From Phymorhynchus buccinoides (taxonomy: Eukaryota > Mollusca > Gastropoda > Neogastropoda > Raphitomidae): a stretch of 64,000 nt of DNA. The stretch lies in contig CM065680.1 in NCBI GenBank assembly GCA_017654935.2, positions 40,289,580 through 40,353,579 of the forward strand, given 5' to 3'. Shown here piece after piece: positions 45,336-56,253 of the stretch. The position numbers and the translations under genes are program-made. How positions within the stretch are numbered: the stretch's first letter is position 1; each line of letters starts with the position of its first letter. A model generated the notes under the pieces. That model was not told where the DNA came from. It made no database searches and was given only the letters and a program-made list of their open reading frames with translations.

Positions 45336-46151
45336 TGTTACACCGCCGTTTTGTCCAAATTTCCGCCGTTTTGTCTATAGACCAAATGGCGGATTGCTGA
45401 AACCCGCCGTTTTTGTCAAATCAATTGGACAAAACGGCGGTTCAACAATCCCGCCGTTTTGTCTTTAGACAAAACGGCGGTTTTGACAAACCCGGCGCCC
45501 GATTTTGACCGCCGTTTTTGTCCAATGAAAATTGGAGTTATAAAAACTCTTCTTGACCGGTTCTCTTGTTTTTTTTAATTGTTAATCAATGAATACCAAG
45601 CTGACCACTGACACGTGGTCACTTTGGGCCTAATTTGTACCGTTTTAATGCTATTAGTGTATTAGGAGATCATATGACAATTGTTGATGGTGGGTTGACC
45701 AGTGGTCAGTGTCACTGACCAGTGTCCATTTGGCCTATTTTTCACTGTTTGACTGGCAAATTATTGTATTAGGATGATCATTGAACAATTGTTGATGTGG
45801 TTGAACCAGTGGTCAGTGTCACTGACCAGTGTCACTTTGGTCTATTTTCACTGTTTCGAATGCACATTAGTGTATTAGGAGTTCAAATAGAACAAGGTTG
45901 ATGGGTGTGCCACTAGTCAGTGGTCACTGACGCAGTGGTCACTTTGGCCTATTTTCACTCTTTGACTGCAAATTATTGTATTCTGATTTCAAATGAACAA
46001 ATTGTAATGTCGTTGACCATTGATCAGTTGTCACTGACCAGATGGTCAGATTCAGCAGCTCTTAATTGTTTCACTGTTGCGGATCTGAAAACTATGGCAA
46101 GCTTAGTGGGCAGATCTAGGATGTATTACCTAAAAAAAAAAGAAAAAAAAA

Positions 46152-46188
<37 letters not shown>

Positions 46189-47020
46189 AAGATGAAAAGA
46201 TTAATATGATGATACGTAAATGGACACACAACCGTCTTGTTCTATGTGTTGCACCATCGCGGTGTCACCTTGGCCTATTTTCACTGCTTATGGGTCAGAC
46301 TGCTTAAATTAGGTGTAATTAGGGGCAGTCAAGGTACTGAACCATGAGGCTTTGAAGTTAAGTCCGGTTTTACCAGGTGTATCAATGTGTGCTACCGAGA
46401 CACAGTGGTCACTTTGGCCTATTTCTTTATGTTGGTTGACCATTGGTCAGTGTCCACTGACCACCTGGTCTACGCATCAACCGTGTATATGAACTCCTAA
46501 TACCTAACGTTGCAAGTCAAACAGTGAAAATATGCAAAAGTGGATCATGGTCAGTGTCACTGACCACTGGTCACCCACATCAACAATTGTTCATATGATC
46601 TTCCTAATGACATCTTATTAGCATTCGCAACTGGTAAAATTAGGCAAAAATGACCAGTGCACAGTGGTACAGCTTGTTGGTTTAATTTATTTAACAGCAT
46701 TTCAGATTCATTTGAAAATAAAGTTTGAAAACAACTTGTCAAAAATGAGTCAAATAAATAGAATCAGCAACTTATGATACATAATGGACAAAACCTGTCA
46801 AGCAACACAAAATCGGGCGCCGTTTTGGGTTTGATTGGTTTGCACCAACAGTGGCCCTCCCAAAAAAAGGATCTAAATGAAAGAGAAAAGTAACCAACGA
46901 AAAATTTTTTGTTTGAGTGTTGAACCGGCCTTTTTGTCCAACATCTTAATATAAGAATTTGGACAAAACGGCGGTTCTAGATCAAAACGCACGGAACATT
47001 GGACAAAACGGCGGTTAACA
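45336..47020. mobile_element. Second, degraded copy of the foldback element
   Basis: The ends are TGTTACACCGCCG (noisy) and GGCGGTTAACA, each next to ACGC, which is the inverse of the GCGT duplication. It is the same insertion as 13929-15341 seen in the mirror arm. It is lengthened by an A-rich block near 46040-46400 and by intron 1-like sequence at 46690-46915. Confidence 0.65.
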
Positions 47021-47189
47021 ACGCCAAGCGCCAAAAGCAAAGCGATCATGATTATTGTCAATATAGTCTCTAAATGAAACAGAAATATACCCAACGAAAA
47101 ATCTTTCATACTCCTCCATAACTGTAACGGAACAGGGAAAACTAAGAAGTCCTCTTAAGCGAAAGAATCTAAACGCACCAACTCTAATC

Positions 47190-47290
47190 TCACCTCTCTC
47201 TCTCTTTCGAGTCTGTGTCTCCTCTCATCTCTCTCGCTCTCTGTGTCATCTCTCGCTCTCTCGTCTCTCTACACTGTCACTGTCACACAA
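47190..47290 (+). repeat. CT-rich microsatellite, mirror of the intron GA tract
   Basis: An irregular (CT)n stretch with 'tctctctcgctctctgtgt' lies just upstream, in plus coordinates, of the donor block. It is a noisy inverse of the GA tract at 13619-13710. Confidence 0.8.
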
Positions 47291-47342
47291 CACACTATAT
47301 CCACTGTCATACCGTGCTAACATAGTGCCTATCGTTACTTAC

Positions 47343-50300
47343 CTGTGGTAGGCCTAGCATGTAGACACACTCTCTCTGGTCGAAACAGTTGTCGTCTGCA
47401 ATACTGCCCCAGCTCACTCACTTGTAAATCTCGATGCAGTTGTCGTGCTCTACCGTACTAATCCTTGTACTAGTAGGCAATATAGTTAAATGTAGATGAC
47501 TGCTGTTGTAGGCCCTTCTGTTGTACTTGTCTGTGTCTCTGTTATGGGTGGTTGTAGTTGTTGGTGTATCTGTTGTGGATGTAGTTGTTGGTGTATCTGT
47601 TGTTGTTGTAGTTGTTGGTGTATCTGTTGTGGTTGTAGTTGTTGGTGTATCTGTTGTGGTTGAAGTTGTTGCACTATCTGTTGTGGTTGTAGTAGTTGGC
47701 GTATCTGTTGCGGTTGTAGTTGTTGGTGTATCTGTTGTTGTTGTTGTAGTTGTTGGTTTATCTGTTGTGGTTGTAGTTGTTGGTGTATCTGTTGTGGTTG
47801 TAGTTGTTGGTGTATCTGTTGTGGTTGTAGTTGTTGGTGTATCTGTTGTGGTTGTAGTTGTTGGTGTATTTGTTGTAGTTGTTGGTGTATCTGTTGTTGT
47901 TGTAGTTGTTGGTGTATCTGTTGTGGTTGTAGTTGTTGGTGTATCTGTTGTTGTTGTAGTTGTTGGTGTATCTGTTGTGGTTGTAGTTGTTGGTGTATCT
48001 GTTGTGGTTGTAGTTGTTGGTGTATCTGTTGTGGTTGTTGGTGTATCTGTTGTGGTTGTAGTTGTTGGTGTATCTGTTGTGGTTGTTGGTGTTGTGTGGT
48101 TGTATCTGTTGGTGGTTGTGGTTGTGGTTGTTGGAGTATCTGTTGTGGTTGTGGGTGTATCTGTTGTGGTTGTGGTTGTTGGAGTATCTGTTGTGGTTGT
48201 GGTTGTGTCTGTTGGGGTTGGGGTTGTTGCTGTATCTGTTGTGGTTGTAGTTGTTGGTGTATCTGTTGTGGTTGTAGTTGTTGGTGTATCTGTTGTGGTT
48301 GTAGTTGTTGGTGTATCTGTTGTGGTTGTTGTTGTTGGTGTATCTGTTGTGGTTGTGGTTGTTGGTGTATCTGTTGTGGTTGTAGTTGTTGGTGTATCTG
48401 TTGTGGTTGTGGTTGTTGGTGTATCTGTTGTGGTTGTAGTTGTTGGTGTATCTGTTGTGGTTGTAGTTGTTGGTGTATCTGTTGTGGTTGTAGTTGTTGG
48501 TGTATCGTTGTTGTGGTTGTAGTTGTTGGTGTATCTGTTGTAGTTGTAGTTGTTGGTGTATCTGTTGTGGTTGTAGTTGTTGGTGTATCTGTTGTGGTTG
48601 TAGTTGTAGTTGTTGTTGTATCGGTTGTAGTTGTTGGTGCATCTGTTGTGGTTGTAGTTGTTGGTGTATCTGTTGTGGTTGTAGTTGTAGTTGTTGGTGT
48701 ATCCGTTGTGGTTGTAGTTGTAGTTGTTGGTGTATCTGTTGTAGTTGTAGTTGTTGGTGTATCTGTTGTGGTTGTAGTTGTTGGTGTATCTGTTGTGGTT
48801 GTAGTTGTTGGTGTATCTGTTGTGGTTGTAGTTGTTGGTGTATCTGTTGTGGTTGTAGTTGTTGGTGTATCTGTTGTAGTTGTTGGTGTATCTGTTGTGG
48901 TTGTAGTTGTTTCTGTGTTGTTGGTGTATCTGTTGTGGTTGTAGTTGGTGCATCTGTTGTGGTTGTAGTTGTTGGTGTATCTGTTGTGGTTGTAGTTGTT
49001 GGTGTATCGGTTGTAGTTGTTGGTGTATCTGTTGTGGTGTAGTTGTGGTGTATCTGTTGTGGTTGTTGGTGTATCTGTTGTGGTTGTAGTTTTTGGTGTA
49101 TCTGTTGTGGTTGTAGTTGGTGTATCTGTTGTGGTTGTAGTTGTTGGTGTATCTGTTGTTGTTGTAGTTGTTGGTGTATCTGTTGTGGTTGTAGTTGTTG
49201 GTGTATCTGTTGTGGTTGTAGTTGTTGGTGTATCTGTTGTGGTTGTAGTTGTTGGTGTATCTGTTGTGGTTGTAGTTGTAGTTGTTGTTGTATCGGTTGT
49301 AGTTGTTGGTGCATCTGTTGTGGTTGTAGTTGTTGGTGTATCTGTTGTGGTTGTAGTTGTAGTTGTTGGTGCATCGGTTGTGGTTGTAGTTGTAGTTGTT
49401 GGTGTATCTGTTGTGGTTGTAGTTGTTGGTGTATCTGTTGTGGTTGTAGTTGTTGGTGTATCTGTTGTGGTTGTTGTTGTTGGTGTATCTGTTGTAGTTG
49501 CTGGTGTATCTGTTGTGGTTGTAGTTGTAGTTGTTGGTGTATCTGTTGTGGTTGTTGGTGTATCTGTTGTGGTTGTAGTTGTTGGTGTATCTGTTGCAGT
49601 TGTAGTTGTTGGTTTATCGGTTGTAGTTGTTGGTGTATCTGTTGTGGGTGTAGTTGTAGTTGGTGGTGTATCTGTTGTGGTTGTAGTTGTAGTTGTTGGT
49701 GTATCTGTTGTGGTTGTAGTTGGTGTATCTGTTGTGGTTGCAGTTGTTGGTGTGTCTGTTGTGGTTGTAGTTGTTGGTGTATCTGTTGTGGTTGTAGTTG
49801 TTGGTGTATCTGTTGTGGTTGTAGTTGTTGGTGTGTCTGTTGTGGTTGTAGTTGTTGGTGTATCTGTTGTGGTTGTAGTTGTTGGTGTGTCTGTTGTGGT
49901 TGTAGTTGTTGGTGTATCTGTTGTGGTTGTAGTTGTTGGTGTATCTGTTGTGGTTGTTGGTGTATCTGTTGTAGTTGTAGTTGTTGGTGTATCTGTTGTA
50001 GTTGTAGCTGTTGGTGTATCTGTTGTGGTTGTAGTTGTTGGTGTATCTGTTGTGGTTGTAGTTGTTGGTGTTTCTGTTGTGGTTGTAGTTGTTGGTGTAT
50101 TTGTTGTAGTTGTTGGTGTATCTGTTGTGGATGTAGTTGTTGGTGTATTTGTTGTGGTTGTAGTTGTTGGTGTATATGTTGTGGATGTAGTTGTTGGTGT
50201 ATCTGTTGTGGTTGTAGTTGTTGGTGTATCTGTAGTGGTTGTTGGTTGTTGGTGTATCTGTTGTGGTTGTAGTTGTTGTTGTATCTGTTGTGGTTGTAGT

Positions 50301-52067
50301 TGTTGGTGCATCTGTTGTTGTTTGTAGCTGTTGGTGTATCTGTTGTGGTTGTAGTTGTTGGTGTTCTGTTGTGGTTGTTGGTGTATCTGTTGTAGTTGTT
50401 GGTGTATCTGTTGTGGTTGTAGTTGGTGGTGTATCTGTTGTGGTTGTTGTTGTTGGTGTATCTGTTGTGGTTGAAGTTGTTGGTGTATCTGTTGTGGTTG
50501 TAGTTGTTGGTGTATCTGTTGTGGTTGTAGTTGTTGGTGTATCTGTTTGTGGTTGTAGTTGTTGGTGTATCTGTTGTGGTTGTAGTTGTTGGTGTATCTG
50601 TTGTGTTGTTGTTGGTGTATCTGTTGTGGTTGTAGTTGTTGGTGTATCTGTTGTGGTTGTAGTTGTTGGTGTATCTGTTGTGGTTGTAGTTGTTGGTGTA
50701 TCTGTTGTGGTTGTAGTTGTTGGAGTATCTGTTGTGGTTGTAGTTGTTGGTGTATCTGTTGTGGTTGTTGTCGTTGAAGTATCTGTTGTTGTTGTAGTTG
50801 CTGGTGTATCTGTTGTGGTTGTAGTTGTAGTTGTTGGTGTATCTGTTGTGGTTGTAGTTGTTGGTGTATCTGTTGTGGTTGTAGTTGTTGGTGTATCTGT
50901 TGTGGTTGTTGGTGTATCTGTTGTGGTTGTAGTTGTTGGTGTATCTGTTGTGGTTGTAGTTGTTGGTGTATCTGTTGTGGTTGTAGTTGTTGGTGTATCT
51001 GTTGTGGTTGTAGTTGTTGGTGTATCTGTTGTGGTTGTAGTTGTTGGTGTATCTGTTGTGGTTGTAGTTGTTGGTGCATCTGTTGTGGTTGTAGTTGTTG
51101 ATGTATCTGTTGTGGTTGTAGTTGTTGGTGTATCTGTTGTGGTTGTAGTTGTTGGTGTATCTGTTGTGGTTGTAGTTGTTGGTGTATCTGTTGTGGTTGT
51201 AGTTGTTGGTGTTTCTGTAGTGGTGGTTGGTGTTTCTGTAGAGGTGGTGGTTGGTGGTTCTGTAGTGGTGGTGGTTGGTGTTTCTGTAGTGGTGGTGGTT
51301 GGTGTTTCTGTAGTAGTGGTGGTTGGTGTTTCTGTAGTAGTGGTGGTTGGTGTTTCTGTTGTAGTTGTTGGTGTGTCTGTTGTGGTTGTAGTTGTTGGTG
51401 TAATCTGTTGTGGTTGTAGTTGTTGGTGTATCTGTTGTAGTTGTAGTTGTTAGTGTATCTGTTGAGGTTGTAGTTGTTGGTGTATCTGTTGTAGTTGTAG
51501 TTGTTGGTGTATTTGTTGTAGTTGTTGGTGTATCTGTTGTAGTTGTAGTTGTTGGTGTATCTGTTGTGGTTGTAGTTGTTGGTGTATCTGTTGTGGTTGT
51601 AGTTGTTGGTGTATCTGTTATGGTTGTAGTTGTTGGTGTATCTGTTGTGGTTGTAGTTGTTGATGTATCTGTTGTGGTTGAAGTTGTTGCACTATCTTTT
51701 GTGGTTGTGCTTGTTGGTGTATCTGTTGTGGTTGTTGGTGTTTCTGTACTGGTTGTTTGTGTATCTGTTGTGGTTGTAGTTAATGGTATATTTGTTGTGG
51801 TTGTAGTTGTTGGTGTATCTGTTGTGGTTGTAGTTGTTGGTGTATCTGTTGTGGTTGTAGTTGTTGGTGTATCTGTTGTGGTTGTTGGTGTATCTGTTGT
51901 GGTTGTAGTTGTTGGTGTATCTGTTGTGGTTGTTGTGGTTGGTGTATCTGTTGTGGTTGAAGTTGTTGGTGTATCTGTTGTGGTTGTAGTTGTTGGTGTC
52001 TCTGTTGTGGTTGTAGTTGTTGGTGTATCTGTTGTGGTTGTAGTCGTTTGTGTATCTGTTGTTGTTC
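47343..52067 (-). CDS. Mucin exon, TDTP class, cleanest copy
   Basis: On the minus strand the acceptor is TTATTACAG|GA at 52067. With the incoming G the exon reads [16 protein letters not shown]. It runs for about 4.6 kb of TTTTTTDTP units, with a short TETP block at 51215-51360 that matches the one in left exon 1. The cap at 47345-47530 is noisy but recognisable (ETQTST, then a garbled TTASSF region), and the donor is ACAG|GTAAGT at 47343. Entry and exit are phase 1. Its 5' end matches left exon 1, while the intron that follows matches left intron 2. This arm therefore lacks one exon-intron module, or the assembly has merged two. It joins in frame after the Ser/Thr exon at 57566-57775: that exon ends in a lone G, and G plus GA gives Gly. 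Confidence 0.78.
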
Positions 52068-52170
52068 CTGTAATAATAATATAATAATTAATAATAATAA
52101 TTATAATAATAATAATGAATAACATTTATTTGTTGCAGTACCCTGTGAACTGCTCAACGCGCCTTACAGA
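52068..52170 (-). mobile_element. LINE/SINE-type 3' tail adjoining the mucin exon acceptor
   Basis: On the minus strand it reads 'gtatctgtaaggcgcgttgagcag', 'aaataaatgttattc', then (ATT)n ending 'attattattacag'. It is the clean counterpart of 1541-1664. The AT-rich tail forms the sequence immediately upstream of the exon's AG. Confidence 0.55.
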
Positions 52171-52416
52171 TACAAACACATAAATAAATAAACATGAACA
52201 TTATAATACATGCAAGTAATACGAATTAATTATTACATAGAACAATTTGAACGGTCATACACCAAGAGATAAATGTACAGATACAAGGGACATATAAATA
52301 TATATGCTACAGTAAATTTGTGAAATCAGTAATTTCATGAAACTCCTAAAATTGTCAGCCCCAGTAATTACATGAAATTAGTAATTCAAATAAAAATCAT
52401 CCTAGTAATTTCAGGT

Positions 52417-52417
<1 letters not shown>

Positions 52418-52457
<40 letters not shown>

Positions 52458-52458
52458 G

Positions 52459-52491
<33 letters not shown>

Positions 52492-52523
52492 CGCGTGCGT
52501 GCGTGCGTGTGCGCGCGCGCACA
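52418..52523 (+). repeat. (GT)n microsatellite passing into GTGC units
   Basis: About 50 bp of (GT)n is followed by GCGT and GTGCGC units. This alternating purine-pyrimidine tract is absent or very reduced at the mirror position near 1235-1255 of the left arm. Confidence 0.95.
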
Positions 52524-53499
52524 CGCAAAGAGGATAAGAGGCTTTCAAACCTATACCTTTAATCGGTATGCTGAGCCTTGCTATTAATAGTGGGCCTTTA
52601 ATATAATTTTAAAACGGACAATAGTATTGACAGTAGGCTACTAAAAATAGGTCAAGACTTGCTATGAGATACCTAAATTTATATGTTGTCGCCTACCTAT
52701 CTTACCTTTTAAACAAAAATTTGTTCTTACTTGCAATGTTGTACTTTGACCATATTATCGACCCTCAATCTCAAGGTCTGCTTCGTTCGTTCTTTACGAA
52801 AGATAAGGCCATAATGGAAATATCGTGATCGAGCACCGCGTAGCCTTTAGTTTGTTCTCAAACACACAACTATGGTTATTCTATCCACCATTTGGACCGC
52901 TTGGGAACAAACCAATGCCTGTGGTGGTCGACGAAGATAAGGCCAAAATAATCGCGATAATTATGCCTCCCCCCCCCCCCCCCCCCCCCCCCCACCTGCG
53001 TGCGCATCTCGACCCTTCCAACGGAAGTGTCGCCATCTTAGTCCTTATTTGTGTGTAAACAAAGTGAAAATGTTATCTAAATGTGTAAAGAAAACATCCA
53101 GATGTTATAAATACAGTTTAGATAAATTTCGAATTGGAACAGCCAAATACGCAGCATCGATCTGGCATTTTTTGAAACAAAGTTACTGACTAAGATGGCG
53201 GTCTCCCATAATATGGCGCTCCTTGTGGCCGGATATGACGACACGTGGGTACAAGCCATACTGACATTGATCAACCCTTTCCCAAAAATGGCAGAATGTT
53301 TCTTCTCTGTTAATTTTTTCAATGCGAAATGAGGGAAGGGGGGTGAGTAGAGTACAAGATATCACTTACTTGCATAATTATAAAGATGTCAAAATGAATC
53401 GTGGATAAAAAATGTACTCAATTCTTTCAAATGTTTCTGATACAGCTCAGTCTACTGTTGCAATCGCATTTAATCGTCTGCAAAAGTTTCGAGTTATTT
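52524..53499. other. Intron sequence, no gene seen
   Basis: It lies in the large intron between 57566 and 52067 (minus strand). It holds a C-run at 52969-52993 and a block at 53100-53350 that is shared with the left flank. The phrase 'aaaaatggcagaatg' followed by 'tttcaatgcgaaa' at 53284-53328 recurs at 58488-58535, so part of this is a dispersed repeat. Confidence 0.6.
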
Positions 53500-53666
53500 C
53501 CCCTGGGACAAATGTTAAGAAAAGCTCCCTCCTCTGTCCCTTCCAATTCATTTCAGACGGTTTCAGGTTAGGGTTAGTTATTGTTTTGTGTATTTGACAC
53601 TAAACTGACCCTAAACCTATCCCTAACCCTATCCCTAACCCTATCCCAAACCCTATTCCTAACCAT

Positions 53667-53834
53667 AATAATAATAATAATAATAATAACTAACATTTAT
53701 AGAGCGCCCTTTTCTCTCTTGAGCTCACGGGCACTTCACAAATTATATAAATGAACAAATAAATAAATAAATAAGCTACAACAATATTAACTAACACAAA
53801 CATGCACAAAGCCATAACACGTGCACGCGCGCAT

Positions 53835-53882
<48 letters not shown>

Positions 53883-54816
53883 GCAACCCCCGCACATACA
53901 GACACACACAATGTGTGGAACTTAATTTTAAATCAGGAAACAGGACAAGGAAGAAATCAGAGGTATTGCTCGAAGAGGTGAGTTTTAAGAGCGGGTTTGA
54001 AAGATTTAGCAGAACGAAGTTCATAGGGTAGAGAGTTCCATATAGAAGGGGCACTGAAAGAAAATGAACGTTCACCATATGTCTTAGTGTTTGTGCGAGG
54101 AATAGAAAGGATAAATTTGTGAGAAGAGGAACGGAGAGGCCTGGAGGGTGAGTACAGGTGAACGAGATCAGAGAGGTAGGCAGGACCAGATGAATGGACA
54201 GCATTGAAACAGAGGCAAGCAATTTTATACTTTATTCTTGCCTCGACTGGAAGCCAGTGTAAGGTATTGAGGTGGGGTCTGATGTGGTCTGTACGAGGGT
54301 CTTTAAGGATCAACCGATCTGCATTGTTTTGAAGTTTGTTGAGGAGGGTTTGCGGACAGCCTACAAGTAAGGAATTGCAATAATCGATGCGAGACAGTAC
54401 AAAAGCTGATACTAGAGTCTTGGTGGCTTCAACTGTGAGATAGTGAAGAATGGCACTAATACAACGGAGCTCAAAGTTCACATTACGAATCAGAGTCATG
54501 ACATGAATGACCATAGTTAGCTGACAGTCGAGGGTTACACCAAGGTTTTTAGCTGATTGACAGAAAGGGACAGTAGCATCGCCAATGACAAGAGAGTCAG
54601 GAAACTGAACAGAGGTGGAACTTCTCTGAGTGGAAACGATCATTGCCTCACTCTTATCATCATTGAGTTTCAGTTTATTGGAGGTCATCCACGACTTGAC
54701 ATCTGAAACAGTATCCTGCATGGACAAAGCTAGATCATCAATCTCATTAGGCTTAGAAGACTTTTGCAGTTGGGTATCATCAGCGAATGAGTGGTGGAGA
54801 GCTGAATGCTGGGACC

Positions 54817-54818
<2 letters not shown>
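53667..54818 (-). mobile_element. 5'-truncated non-LTR retrotransposon (LINE)
   Basis: It ends (3', low coordinate) in 'agcgc ... tttatag' and (ATT)n at 53667-53690. The 3' untranslated part contains a (GT)n run on the minus strand (53830-53880). The 5' side stops abruptly at an AAT repeat tract at 54818, after only the end of the reverse transcriptase. Truncation of the 5' end is usual for LINE copies. Confidence 0.85.
53957..54817 (-). pseudogene. Reverse transcriptase C-terminal fragment of a LINE (CR1/Jockey-like)
   Basis: The minus-strand reading frame is open from about 54817 to the stop at 53957. It begins at the palm domain. The catalytic box appears as FADDTQL at 54787 downward, where F-A-D-D is encoded by 54787-54776. 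It continues through WMTSNKLKLNDDKSE and NLGVTLD, a thumb region with SRIDYCNSLL, and ends with the typical IWNSLPYELR ... LKTHLF tail. These motifs are shared by CR1, L2 and Jockey-type LINEs. Endonuclease, ORF1 and the first half of RT are missing, so the copy cannot be autonomous. No frameshift is visible in the retained part, so the insertion may be fairly young. Confidence 0.88.
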
Positions 54819-54852
<34 letters not shown>

Positions 54853-55269
54853 GTACATTTATATAGCGATAACCCTAACCCTAACCTGAAACCGTCTAAT
54901 CCACACAAAAATAAAAAAATGGATGGTATGTTATGAGATTGACACTTAACTGACCCTAAACCTATCCCTGACCCTATCCAAAACCCTATTCCTAACTCTA
55001 ACCCTAACCGAAACCGTCTCAAATGAATGGAAGGGGCAGAGGAGGGAGCTTTTCTTAACATTTGCCTCCCTTGGTGATAACTTCACTGTACAATAGAACA
55101 TTCAAGTCTATCAATAGACTTGAAAATGTATTTGTTTTTTTAAGTTGTTTCGATAATTCAAAAAGTAAGTACGGAAAATAATGCCAATCGGCCACGAATA
55201 ATTAAGCCCCAGAAGAAGAATATGATTAGTACCCGAGCCCCTTAAGGTAAAAAACACACCAAAAAAACA

Positions 55270-55310
<41 letters not shown>

Positions 55311-55520
55311 GAAGAAGAAGAAGAAGAAGAAGAAGATCGAAGAACGTTTTTTTCTCTGAATTTGCAAACGGGACTTTCTTGGTAGGGGAAGACGGGGTAA
55401 AAAGCGCATGGGCGGGTAAGAAGCCCTCCCCAATTATCTCATGAAATGAAGCAAATTTCAGTCAAATTTGCCCATGAGACGAATGCTAGACATAAACGCT
55501 CGTCTCATGGGCAAAGTGAG
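55270..55520. mobile_element. Half copy of the palindromic TA-flanked MITE plus AAT/AAG tract
   Basis: (AAT)n and (AAG)n lead into 'atcgaagaacg ... cttggTAGGGGAAGACGGGG'. The MITE starts at 55385 after TA but stops at 55520, just past its centre, where a new (AAT)n begins. With the next copy it forms a tandem duplication of the whole unit: AAT tract, AAG tract, 'gatcgaagaacg' spacer, MITE. Confidence 0.7.
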
Positions 55521-55571
<51 letters not shown>

Positions 55572-55644
55572 TAACAATAACAAGAAGAAGAAGAAGATCG
55601 AAGAACGTTTTTTCTCTGAATTTGCAAACGGGACTTTCCTGGTA
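55521..55644 (+). repeat. (AAT)n and (AAG)n tract with spacer, second unit of the duplication
   Basis: (AAT)n at 55521-55570, then 'ataacaataac', (AAG)n, and 'atcgaagaacgttttttctctgaa' as in 55270-55384. Confidence 0.85.
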
Positions 55645-55877
55645 GGGGAAGACGGGGTAAAAAGCGCATGGGCGGGTAAGAAGCCCACCCCAATTATCTC
55701 ATGAAACGAAGCAAATTTCAGTCTAATTTTGCCCATGAGACGAGCGTTAGACATGAGACGAATGCTAGACATTAACGCTCGTCTCATGGGCAAAATGAGA
55801 CTGAAATTTGCTTCATTTCATGAGATAATTGGGGTGGGCTTCTTACCCGCCCATGCGCTTTTTACCCCGTCTTCCCC
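55645..55877. mobile_element. Palindromic MITE, TA target duplication, copy 2
   Basis: It begins GGGGAAGACGGGGT after TA (55643-55644) and ends ACCCCGTCTTCCCC before TA (55878-55879). The two halves are near-perfect inverse copies, meeting at 'gctagacattaacgctcg', with a short local duplication of 'agacatgagacgaatgctag'. A TA duplication and non-coding palindromic structure fit a Tc1/mariner-type MITE. Confidence 0.85.
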
Positions 55878-56037
55878 TATTGCAGTACTTCCAGGAAACA
55901 CTATAATTATGTAGCCTACCATCTATAAATGTCCCATTATTATGTTCCTGTCCCAAGTCGGAGGAGGACGCTAAGCACATTTTCTTCTAATGTCTTTCTT
56001 CAAAATGTTACAGTCCTGTTGGGGGAGGGAAGAAATA

Positions 56038-56251
56038 GGGGAAGACGGGGTAAAAAGCGCATGGGCGGGTAAGAAGCCCACCCCAATTATCTCATGAAAT
56101 AAAGAAAATTTCAGTCAAATTTGCCCATGAGACGAATGCTAGACATTAACGCTCGTCTCATGGGCAAAATGAGACTGAAATTTGCTTCATTTCATGAGAT
56201 AATTGGGGTGGGCTTCTTACCCGCCCATGCGCCTTTTACGCCGTCTTCCCC
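56038..56251. mobile_element. Palindromic MITE, TA target duplication, copy 3
   Basis: Same family as 55645-55877: GGGGAAGACGGGGT ... CGCCGTCTTCCCC between TA at 56036-56037 and 56252-56253. It is 214 bp long and almost wholly palindromic. Confidence 0.87.
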
Positions 56252-56253
56252 TA

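Larger units (their letters stand above)
44541..47342 (-). other. Intron 2', chimeric mirror intron
   Basis: In minus orientation it contains part of copy b and then copy a of the 319-bp segment (44545-45040). The intron 2 block follows (45050-45335), with a foldback element at 45336-47020, then 'acgccaagcgccaaaagc' and the block up to the donor ACAG|GTAAGTAACG at 47342. Inside the foldback copy, about 46690-46915 instead matches intron 1 diagnostic bases (for example 'cataagttgctg' and 'gtaaccaacg' in reverse). The sequence therefore mixes two paralogous introns. Confidence 0.65.
53500..55075. mobile_element. Inverted element with telomere-like CCCTAA tracts, split by a LINE
   Basis: The left arm (about 53512-53664) reads 'aatgttaagaaaagctccctcctctgtccc ... 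agacggtttcagg' and then degenerate CCCTAA/CCCTATC repeats. The right arm (about 54866-55075) carries the same text in reverse ('gaaaccgtctcaaatg', 'agcttttcttaacatt') next to CCCTAACCCTAA and CCCTATCC repeats. The two arms face each other across the LINE. The CCCTAA repeats are short and imperfect, so this is an interstitial repeat carried by a mobile element and not a chromosome end. Confidence 0.55.

Noticed and set aside
53596..53664. Telomere or chromosome end
   Set aside because: The CCCTAA units are few, degenerate and part of an inverted mobile element with sequence continuing on both sides.
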